A stretch of DNA of 64,000 nt from Luteimonas abyssi. GTDB lineage: Bacteria > Pseudomonadota > Gammaproteobacteria > Xanthomonadales > Xanthomonadaceae. Below are positions 47,112 through 54,483 of the stretch, one piece after another (the first letter of the stretch is position 1; each line of letters starts with the position of its first letter). The DNA lies in contig NZ_KQ759763.1 of the NCBI RefSeq assembly GCF_001482195.1, positions 2,503,902-2,567,901 of the forward strand. Direction: 5' to 3'. The notes beneath the pieces were generated by a model. That model worked only from the letters and a program-made list of their open reading frames with translations, ran no database searches and had not been told where the DNA came from. Position numbers and translations under genes: made by a program.

Positions 47112-47735
47112 ATGCCGAAGACCACGTCCACCAAAACCGACCTGTCCGTGCACGTCCCGGTCGCCGACGCGATCGCCGCACTGTTTCACCCGCACGTGGA
47201 AGTCGTCATCCACGATCTGGCCACATTGACGATCGCCCACATCGCCAATCCGATATCCAAGCGACGCGCAGGCGACAGTTCCGCTGCGGATCGTTTTCCG
47301 GACACCACGCTGGAGCAGGCGGTGATCGGCCCGTACCGGACCACCACGTCGACCGGTCGCAACCTCCGTTCGATCACGGCAGTGCTGCGGAACGGCCAAG
47401 ACGCGCCCCACGGGATGATGTGCGTCAACTTCGACGTGTCCGTGCTGGAAGATGTGCAGACACGCCTGGCAGGCCTCGCGTTCCTGCCGGGATTCGCCGA
47501 GCCGCGTACCTTCTTCCACGACACGTGGCGACAGACACTGGAGCAGATCGTCCGGACCTACGAGACCGAGGAAGGCCGGCCGGCAACTGCGCTCGATGCG
47601 GCAGGCAGGACCGCCCTGATCCAGCGGATCGACGATGCGAGGATTTTCGACGTCAGGAACGCGGCGCCCACGGTCGCGGCCCGGCTTGGCATCTCGCGCG
47701 CATCGCTCTACAAGTATCTGAAGCAGACCAGGTAA
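47112..47735 (+). CDS. YheO/DauR-type PAS-HTH transcriptional regulator
   Basis: A 207-aa regulator. The N-terminal PAS-like YheO domain (about 15-125) starts with VHVPVADAIAALFHPHVEVV and carries HDLATLTIAHIANPISKR. The C-terminal HTH (about 155-205) ends in TVAARLGISRASLYKYLK. The family includes DauR, a repressor of D-arginine catabolism in Pseudomonas; no D-amino-acid genes lie here, so the ligand and target are unknown. The divergent M61 peptidase gene is the likeliest target. Confidence 0.9.
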   Translation: MPKTTSTKTDLSVHVPVADAIAALFHPHVEVVIHDLATLTIAHIANPISKRRAGDSSAADRFPDTTLEQAVIGPYRTTTSTGRNLRSITAVLRNGQDAPHGMMCVNFDVSVLEDVQTRLAGLAFLPGFAEPRTFFHDTWRQTLEQIVRTYETEEGRPATALDAAGRTALIQRIDDARIFDVRNAAPTVAARLGISRASLYKYLKQTR

Positions 47736-47891
47736 CCCGGGCGAACGTCCGCCCTCGCCGTCTCCGTTCTCTCGATCCAGGCCCGCGGGACTGCCTGGGC
47801 GCACCGATGACGTACGGGTACGCAATCGCGCTGCCGTCGCGATGCGCGGTCGGTACGCACGCCCTCCCGCCGGGGAGGGCCTTGCGCAGGC

Positions 47892-48887
47892 TCAATCCGC
47901 TCCCAGCAACTCCACCAACCGCGCCAGCGCATCCTCGCCCACGATGTCCTCCGCCAGCAGCGGCAGCTCGAGCGGCGCCAGCGCCGGGAGCGCGTCGCGC
48001 AATGTGTCCAGATGCACGGCTTCCTGCTGGTGGCGTTGTCGCAGGAAGACGCCGGCGTCGGCCGGGGTGCGTTTGTTGACCACCAGCCCGGCGACGTCGA
48101 TGCCGGCACGCGCGAGCTGCGCATGCAGCTCGATCGTCTCCAGCACCGGCAGCCGTTCCGCAGCCAGCACGATGACGAATGCCGTGGTGCCGCCATCGGC
48201 CAGCACGCGACGCAGGTGCTGGAACCGTTCGCGACGCCGCTGCAGGATGCCGCGGATGGCCTGGTCGCGGTCCTCCGGCGTGTCCGGTGCGCGCTCGCTG
48301 TCGAACACGCGGCGGCCGTGGCCGTCGTCGCGGGCGAGATTGCGCAGCGCAGTATCGAAACGACGGCTCTGCGCCTGCCGGTGCAGCAGGCCGTCGGTCC
48401 AGGCCGTCAGCATCTCCGGCAACGCCATCAGGCGCGCGGTGTGCCCGGACGGCGCGGTGTCGAACACGATCAGGTCGTACGCCTGAAGCCCGTGCTCGAC
48501 CAGTTCGGCGATGCGTTCGAGCAGCGCCGCCTCGTGCATGCCGGGCGCATCGCGCGACAGGTTCAGATGCTTGTCGACCTCGCCGCCCAGATGCGCCGGC
48601 ATCAGCCGCCGCAACGAACGGGCCACGGTGTCCAGATGCGCACCCACCGTCGCATCGGGATCGATCTCCACCGCGTCCAGCCGCTCGCGCAATGCGACCG
48701 GCTGCGGCCCCAACCGGCACTGCCACAGATGACCCAGGTTGTGGGCCGGATCGGTCGACACCAGCAGCACGCGGCGCCCGGCCTGCGCCTGCGCCAGCGC
48801 CGTGGCCGAGGCCACCGAGGTCTTGCCCACCCCGCCCTTGCCGCCGAAACAGATCACCCGCCGCGAACGCGCGAGTGTCAGCAGCAT
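47892..48887 (-). CDS. ArsA/Get3-like ATPase
   Basis: A 331-aa single-domain ArsA-type ATPase. The deviant Walker A is GGKGGVGKTS at 15-24, switch I is STDPAHNLG (about 44-52), and switch II is DTAPSGHT at 143-150. The Get3 zinc CxxC and the arsenite-binding Cys of ArsA are not apparent, and no ars genes are near, so arsenic export is unlikely. ATG 48887 lies inside the last codons of the upstream Cys-Cys protein gene (10-bp overlap), with GGAG 10 bases before it. Linkage to a cstA paralogue suggests it serves that transporter or its small partner. Confidence 0.9.
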   Translation of the reverse strand: MLLTLARSRRVICFGGKGGVGKTSVASATALAQAQAGRRVLLVSTDPAHNLGHLWQCRLGPQPVALRERLDAVEIDPDATVGAHLDTVARSLRRLMPAHLGGEVDKHLNLSRDAPGMHEAALLERIAELVEHGLQAYDLIVFDTAPSGHTARLMALPEMLTAWTDGLLHRQAQSRRFDTALRNLARDDGHGRRVFDSERAPDTPEDRDQAIRGILQRRRERFQHLRRVLADGGTTAFVIVLAAERLPVLETIELHAQLARAGIDVAGLVVNKRTPADAGVFLRQRHQQEAVHLDTLRDALPALAPLELPLLAEDIVGEDALARLVELLGAD

Positions 48888-49147
48888 CCGATGTGCTCCA
48901 GCGGCGAACGCTCCATGCCCATGCGCCGATGCCAGTCGTGGAACCGGTCGTACATGACCGGCATCAGTTCCAGCGTGTGGAATCCGGCGGGATTGGGCAC
49001 GCCGAGCGATTCGGAGAAGACCATCAGCATCAGCAGGTCCTCCTCGTCACGCTGGGCCCGGGCGATGCCGCGCCGGTACGGCGCGGCGTAGTACTCGTGC
49101 AGGCCCGCCTGCAGGCGGGCCCACCAGGTGCCGTCGCGATCAGGCAT
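48878..49147 (-). CDS. small protein ending Cys-Cys between cstA2 and the ArsA-like gene
   Basis: An 89-aa protein. It is rich in aromatic and charged residues (WWARLQAGLHEYYAAPYRRG, DEEDLLMLMVFSESLG, MYDRFHDWHRRMG) and ends SPLEHIGCC. No signal peptide is seen. It overlaps cstA2 by 8 bases and the ArsA-like gene by 10. I recall a family named for a Cys-Cys-stop ending ('cory-CC-star') in public annotation for such proteins, but cannot check that here. It is not similar in body to the YbdD-type protein, yet shares position after cstA and the Cys-Cys end. Function unknown. Confidence 0.88.
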   Translation of the reverse strand: MPDRDGTWWARLQAGLHEYYAAPYRRGIARAQRDEEDLLMLMVFSESLGVPNPAGFHTLELMPVMYDRFHDWHRRMGMERSPLEHIGCC

Positions 49148-50822
49148 CGCGGGCGGGCCCGGCGCCCTCGCGCGCTTCGCGCCGGGTCCGGTTGATCACC
49201 GTGGCGGCTTCCAGGGCCACCCAGAGCGCGGCGACCAGGATCACCAGGTCCATGCCCACCAGCAGCCAGTTGCCGTCCTCGTAGAACTGCCGCAGCTGCA
49301 CCAGCAGCGCATAGACGGTCATGATCAGCAGGAACACCAGCGGAATCGCAGTCATCCACGCCGGACGCTTGAGCTGGATCAGGATCACCGACACGATCGA
49401 CAACGTCAGCGCCGCCATCAACTGGTTGGTGGTGCCGAACAGCGGCCAGATCACCATGCCGCCGGTGCCTTCCTCGCCGGCGCCGAACGCCAGCGCGACG
49501 CAGAAGCCCACCGCGATCAACGTGCCGACCACACCGCCCACCCGCAGGCCGGCGATCTCTGCCGCTTCCTGGATCACGTAACGCTGCAGGCGCACGCCAC
49601 TGTCCATCGTGGTCGCGGCGAACAGCACCACCATCGTCGCCAGCAGGGTGGCGCCCAGCGTGGCCGGGATACCCAGGCCAGCGGTCAGCAGCGTGCTGCC
49701 GCCCTGTACGAACGCCGCAACGTTGCCGCCGCCGAACTGATCGTACACCGCCTCCCATTCCACCAGTGACGCGAATCCGGCGGTACAGGCAATGATCGCG
49801 GCCAGTGCCAGCAGGCCTTCGCCGACTGCACCACCGTAGCCAATGAACCGGGCATCGGTTTCCTTGTCGAGCTGCTTCGACGTGGTGCCAGATGACACCA
49901 GGCCGTGAAACCCGCTGATCGCACCGCATGCGATGGTCACGAACAGCAGCGGCAACAAGCCTGGCGTTCCCGCTGGGACATTGGTGTTGAAGGCCGGCGC
50001 AGCCAACGTTGGCGCCGCGAGCACCACGCCCAGGAACAGGATGCCGATCCCGATGCCCAGCTGCATACCGTTGATGTAGTCGCGTGGCTGCAGCAGCATC
50101 CACACCGGCAGCATCGACGCGATACCGCAGTAGACGAACAGCAGCAGGATCCACTGCGACCGCTCCGTCAGACCGAACAGGCTCTCCGGCAAGCTCACCG
50201 GAACCTGCTCGCCCACCAGCACCATCGCGTACAGGAACGCCAGGCCGATCACCGAAGGCCACAACAGACGAATATTGGTGCGATGCATCAGCTGGCCGAT
50301 GATCAGCGCTACGATCACCGCACTCCACACCGGAATCACCGAACTCGGCGTGCTGACGAACAGATTGGCGATCACCACCGCGAACGCGGCGTTGACCATC
50401 ATCAGCAGCAGGAAGATCACCACCAGGAAGAGGTTGCGTCCGCGGGCGCCGATGAAACTGCCGGCCAGGGTGCCGATCGACTTGCCGCGATTGCGCGCGC
50501 TCGCCCACAGCGCGCCGAGATCGTGCACGCCGGCGAAGAACACCGTCCCCAGCGCCACCCAGAGGAACGCGGGCGCCCAGCCCCAGATGACCGCGATCGC
50601 CGGACCGACGATCGGTGCGGCACCCGCCACCGACGTGGTGTGGTGGGCCCACAGCACGAAGCGGTTGGTCGGCAGGTAGTCGACGTTGTCGCGCATGGTG
50701 TGCGCGGGTGTCACGAAGTCCGGATCCAGCCGGTAAATGCGCTCGGCAATGAACTTCGAATAGATGAAATAGCCCAGCAGCATGATGCCCACGCCGAGAA
50801 CCAGCAGGACGATTGCGTTCAT
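49140..50822 (-). CDS. carbon starvation CstA-family transporter (short form)
   Basis: A 560-aa polytopic protein of the CstA family, about 135 residues shorter than cstA1. It retains YLPTNRFVLWAHHTTSVAGAA, IVGPAIAVIWGWAPA and VTIACGAISGFHGLVSSGTT. Identity to cstA1 looks modest, so it is a separate subfamily, not a recent duplicate. GGGAGAGG lies just before the ATG. Its 3' end overlaps the small Cys-Cys gene by 8 bases, and the three genes appear to form one operon with the ArsA-like gene last. Substrate unknown; pyruvate or peptides by family analogy. Confidence 0.92.
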   Translation of the reverse strand: MNAIVLLVLGVGIMLLGYFIYSKFIAERIYRLDPDFVTPAHTMRDNVDYLPTNRFVLWAHHTTSVAGAAPIVGPAIAVIWGWAPAFLWVALGTVFFAGVHDLGALWASARNRGKSIGTLAGSFIGARGRNLFLVVIFLLLMMVNAAFAVVIANLFVSTPSSVIPVWSAVIVALIIGQLMHRTNIRLLWPSVIGLAFLYAMVLVGEQVPVSLPESLFGLTERSQWILLLFVYCGIASMLPVWMLLQPRDYINGMQLGIGIGILFLGVVLAAPTLAAPAFNTNVPAGTPGLLPLLFVTIACGAISGFHGLVSSGTTSKQLDKETDARFIGYGGAVGEGLLALAAIIACTAGFASLVEWEAVYDQFGGGNVAAFVQGGSTLLTAGLGIPATLGATLLATMVVLFAATTMDSGVRLQRYVIQEAAEIAGLRVGGVVGTLIAVGFCVALAFGAGEEGTGGMVIWPLFGTTNQLMAALTLSIVSVILIQLKRPAWMTAIPLVFLLIMTVYALLVQLRQFYEDGNWLLVGMDLVILVAALWVALEAATVINRTRREAREGAGPARDA

Positions 50823-50902
50823 GCCTCTCCCCCACGAAAACGAAGAATCAGCGACCGATCATCACTCACCCGGCAAGTGCGCAGGTCAAAACACGCAAAA
50901 AT

Positions 50903-50918
50903 TACGACTAAAGTCGTA
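50903..50918. promoter_or_regulatory. dyad shared by the two cstA promoters (copy 2, perfect)
   Basis: TACGACT-AA-AGTCGTA is a perfect 7-2-7 inverted repeat in the 97-base gap between the DUF819 gene and cstA2. It is separated from the cstA2 ATG by 80 bases, as is the related site upstream of cstA1. Its position just after the DUF819 stop makes control of cstA2 the natural reading. Confidence 0.65.
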
Positions 50919-50919
50919 C

Positions 50920-52170
50920 CTATTGTCCGGCCATGATGCGCAGGATCTGACCGATGAAATACGCGATGACCGTGCCCGTCGCGTAACCGAACGTGCCGAG
51001 CAACACGCCCACTGGCGCGAGCGATGGATGGAATGCGCCCGCCACCACCGGTGCCGATGCCGCCGCGCCGATGTTGCCCATCGAGCCGACGCCGAAGTAG
51101 AACAGCGGCGCCTTGAGCAGCTTGGCGACGCCCCAGATCACCAGCACGTGCACCGCCATCCAGATCGCGCCGATGGCCAGCAGCTCCGGCCGGTTGGCCA
51201 ATTGCATGAAGTCCATCTGCATGCCGATGCACGCGATGAGGAAGTACAGGCACACCGTGCCCAGGCGCGACGCGCCCGCGCTTTCCAGTTCGCGCACACG
51301 GGTGAAGCTCAGCAGCAGGCCGATCGCGGTGGAGGTCACGACCACCCAGACGAACGCGGAGTCGAGGCTGAAACGCGACGCCAGCGCCACGTTCGCGCCG
51401 AACCAATCCGCAACGGGACTGGAGACCGCATGCGCCAGGCCGACCACGCCGAAACCCACACCGACGATCGCCATCAGGTCGGTCAGCGTGGGAATGCGCG
51501 CATTCGCCGCCTCGTAGGCGCTGATGCGTTCGCGCATTTCGTCGAGGGCGCGCGTGTCGGCGCCGTTGCGCGCATCGATCTGCGCGGCACGGTTGGCCAG
51601 GAACAGCAGCGTCGCCAACCACAGGCTGGCGAAGGCCACGTCGACCACCGCGAACTGCCCGAACAGCGTCGCATCGACCTCGTAGATCTCGCGAATGGCG
51701 ACCATGTTCGCGCCACCACCGATCCAGCTGCCCGACAGCGCCGCCATGCCACGCCAGGTATCGCCCGCCATCGCCGCGGGATGCAGCCATTCCATGATCT
51801 GGAACGACACCACCGCACCCAGTACCACGCCGAGCGTACCGCCGACGAACACGATCAACAGTTTCGGCCCGAGTCGCAGGATGCCCTTCAGGTCCACCGA
51901 CAGCGTCAGCAGCACCAGCGCCGCCGGCAACAGGATCCGGCTGGCGATCGGGTTGTACAGCGCGCTGTTCTCCCCGTCGATCAGACCCGCGGTGTTGTAC
52001 AGGGCCGGCACGAAATAGCACAGCAGCAGTGCCGGCACCCACGCGAAGACCTTCTTCCAGAATGGCGTCGGCCCGCTGGCGAGCCAGAAGATGCCGCCCA
52101 GGGTCGCGGCGATCAGGCCGAACACGACGATGTCGTTGGTGATGAGGGCGGTACTGGCGGTGTCGTTCAT
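50920..52170 (-). CDS. DUF819-family membrane protein
   Basis: A 416-aa protein with about ten hydrophobic helices. Family features are LSGSWIGGGANMVAI near the first third and a matching GSMGNIGAAASAPVVAGAFH near the C-terminus, suggesting two inverted halves as in sodium-coupled carriers. DUF819/YjcL proteins have no well-established substrate. It lies upstream of and on the same strand as cstA2, with the dyad between, so it is probably a separate transcription unit. Confidence 0.88.
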   Translation of the reverse strand: MNDTASTALITNDIVVFGLIAATLGGIFWLASGPTPFWKKVFAWVPALLLCYFVPALYNTAGLIDGENSALYNPIASRILLPAALVLLTLSVDLKGILRLGPKLLIVFVGGTLGVVLGAVVSFQIMEWLHPAAMAGDTWRGMAALSGSWIGGGANMVAIREIYEVDATLFGQFAVVDVAFASLWLATLLFLANRAAQIDARNGADTRALDEMRERISAYEAANARIPTLTDLMAIVGVGFGVVGLAHAVSSPVADWFGANVALASRFSLDSAFVWVVVTSTAIGLLLSFTRVRELESAGASRLGTVCLYFLIACIGMQMDFMQLANRPELLAIGAIWMAVHVLVIWGVAKLLKAPLFYFGVGSMGNIGAAASAPVVAGAFHPSLAPVGVLLGTFGYATGTVIAYFIGQILRIMAGQ

Positions 52171-52303
52171 GCGGAAGGTGCGTCCAGGGAAGACGTGAAG
52201 TGGGCAGAGTGCGCGAGGCCGCGCCGCACGGCGGATGCCGGCGCCGATACGCGCGCGCCCCGGCGAAGATCGCCGGGGCGCGCGATGTCACATTGAGACA
52301 CGA

Positions 52304-54382
52304 TCAGTTCGCGAAGTAGTGCCGCAGCCAGTCGTTGACCGTCTCGTGCCAGTACACGCTGTTGTGCGGCTTGAGCACCCAGTGGTTCTCGTCCGGGAAG
52401 TACATCAACCGCGACGGGATGCCCTGCCGCTGCAGCGCGGTGAATGTGCTCAGGCTCTGGTCGACCGGTACGCGGAAGTCGTTCTGACCGGCCACCACCA
52501 GCATCGGCACGCGCCACTCGCCGATGTGGCGCGCAGGGTTGAAGCGCTCGTAGCCATCCGGATTGTCGTAGACGGTACCGCCGTGCTCCCACTCGGTGAA
52601 CCAGAGTTCCTCGGTCACCAGCCCCATCGAACGGGTGTCGAACACTCCGTTGTGGTTGACCAGGCACTTCCATGGCGCATTCCACTGGCTCGCGATCCAG
52701 TTGACCATGTAGCCGCCGTAGCTGGCGCCCAGGGCGCAGGCACGGTCGCCGTCGAGGAAGTCGTAGTCGCGCAGCGCCGCGGCCCATCCCTTCTGCAGGT
52801 CTTCCAGCGGGCGGTCGCCCCAGTGCTGGCTGATCGCGTCGGTGAAGTCCTGGCCGTAGCCGGTGGAGCCGTGGAAATCGATCATCACCACCGCCCAGCC
52901 CTGGCCGGCGTAGGTCTGCGGATTCCAGCGGTAGCTCCAGCCATCGCCGAAGCTGCCCTGCGGGCCGCCGTGGATCAGGAACGCCACCGGATACTGCTCG
53001 CCTTCGCGGTAGTTCCAGGGCTTGACCACGTAGCCGTGCACGGTGTTGCCGTTCCAGCCGCGGAAGGTGAACTGCTCGTAGTCGCCCATGCGCACATCCG
53101 GCAGGCGTTCGGCCGCATCCGGGGTGATCGCACGCAGCTCGGTCGCATCGGCCGTGGTGGTGTAGATGACGTCGCCGCTGCGCATCGTATTGCGCGCCAC
53201 GGCCAGCGTCTGTCCCGCCACATCGAACGACGACACCGAACCCTCGCCGATCAGCCGGGTCACGTCGCCGCTGGCGATATCGATGCGGAACAGCGGGTAC
53301 TCACCGGTGTCCTGCGCGGCGGCGTAAAGCGCCTGGCCATCGGCGCTCACCGCCAGGCTGCTGGGCGAGCGGTCCCAGTCCGGCGCGATCTCGCGCGCCT
53401 GCCCGCTGGCGAGATCGAGCGCCATGATCGCGTAGCGGTCGGCCTCGAACCCGGGTCGCTGCATCGCCCGGTAGAACAGCGTGCCGCCGTCGGCGCTGAA
53501 CACCGGGCCGGTGTCCCAGGCCGGGTTGGCCTCGGTGAGATTGACCGGTGCGCGCGCCCCGGCCGGGTCCAGCCGATAGAGATCGAAGTTGGTCGACCAC
53601 GGCGCCGCGGCACCGGCGACACGCACGCTGGCGACGAGGCTGCCGCCGTCGGGCGCCCACGCATAGTCCTCGGCACCACCGAACGGCTTGGCGGGAATGT
53701 CGCCGTCCAGCGCCTGGCTGACCGCCGTGGCGGATGTGGTGGCCGCGGCGCCCTCGCCTGACACGGGCGCCACGTAAAGCCGGCTGAGGCGGCCGTCGTT
53801 CCAGGTATCCCAGTGGCGTACGAACAACTGGTCGTAGGTGACGCCACTGACCTTCGAGGCCTCGTGCCCGTCCAGGCGCGCCTTGCTGCAGGCGAACACG
53901 TCGGCCTCGCCGGCGCAATCGGTGAACACGTCCGCACTGAACGCCACGCGGGTGCCGTCGGGCGACAGCTGGTAGCTGCCGATGTCCAGCGCGAAGTCGG
54001 TGACCTGCCGCGGCTCGCCGCCGGTGGCCGGCATCGCGTACACCTGCTGGGTGCCGTGCTTTCCGCTGAGGAAATACAGCGTGGCGCCGTCGGGCGAGAA
54101 GGTCGGCGAATTGACCGCCCAGCCTTCCGGCGTGATCCGCTGCGGCGGCCGCAGATCGCGCGTGCGCAGGTCGCGCAGGTACAGCGCGGTGCCGGACGCA
54201 TCGCCTTCCAGGTCGACGGTCCGCTCGACGAAGACCAGCCGGCCGCCATCGGGCGACAGCGTGGGCGACGACACCCGGGTCAGCGACACCAGGTCGCGCG
54301 GTTGCAGGCCACGCTCGGCCTGCGCCTGGAGCGGCAGCAGAGCCGTCAGGCACAGCGGCAGCAGGGCGGTACGGAACTTCAT
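52304..54382 (-). CDS. exported S9 prolyl-oligopeptidase-family peptidase (DPP5-like)
   Basis: A 692-aa serine peptidase. Signal peptide 1-22 (ends AQA). An N-terminal WD40-like beta-propeller (about 35-400; repeated SPTLSPDG and SPTFSPDG) precedes an alpha/beta-hydrolase domain with Ser554 in GASYGGYM. The Asp lies in GQNDFRVPVDQS and the His in DENHWVL. GGPQGSFGDGWSYRW and DFHGSTGYG are S9C features. It should cut short peptides in the periplasm. A second S9 gene lies upstream on the same strand. Confidence 0.94.
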   Translation of the reverse strand: MKFRTALLPLCLTALLPLQAQAERGLQPRDLVSLTRVSSPTLSPDGGRLVFVERTVDLEGDASGTALYLRDLRTRDLRPPQRITPEGWAVNSPTFSPDGATLYFLSGKHGTQQVYAMPATGGEPRQVTDFALDIGSYQLSPDGTRVAFSADVFTDCAGEADVFACSKARLDGHEASKVSGVTYDQLFVRHWDTWNDGRLSRLYVAPVSGEGAAATTSATAVSQALDGDIPAKPFGGAEDYAWAPDGGSLVASVRVAGAAAPWSTNFDLYRLDPAGARAPVNLTEANPAWDTGPVFSADGGTLFYRAMQRPGFEADRYAIMALDLASGQAREIAPDWDRSPSSLAVSADGQALYAAAQDTGEYPLFRIDIASGDVTRLIGEGSVSSFDVAGQTLAVARNTMRSGDVIYTTTADATELRAITPDAAERLPDVRMGDYEQFTFRGWNGNTVHGYVVKPWNYREGEQYPVAFLIHGGPQGSFGDGWSYRWNPQTYAGQGWAVVMIDFHGSTGYGQDFTDAISQHWGDRPLEDLQKGWAAALRDYDFLDGDRACALGASYGGYMVNWIASQWNAPWKCLVNHNGVFDTRSMGLVTEELWFTEWEHGGTVYDNPDGYERFNPARHIGEWRVPMLVVAGQNDFRVPVDQSLSTFTALQRQGIPSRLMYFPDENHWVLKPHNSVYWHETVNDWLRHYFAN

Positions 54383-54483
54383 GGGCGGCTCTCTCCGTCG
54401 ATCGGCATCGGCGGATGTTAGCCGATGCCGCGCCGTCGCCGGTTTTGCCGTGTCCCGCGGCTAGCGGCGCAGAGCCGCCGGCC

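Noticed and set aside
47892..48887. Arsenite-efflux role for the ArsA-like ATPase
   Set aside because: No arsB, arsD or arsR genes nearby, single rather than double domain, and no visible arsenite-binding Cys set; linkage is with cstA2.
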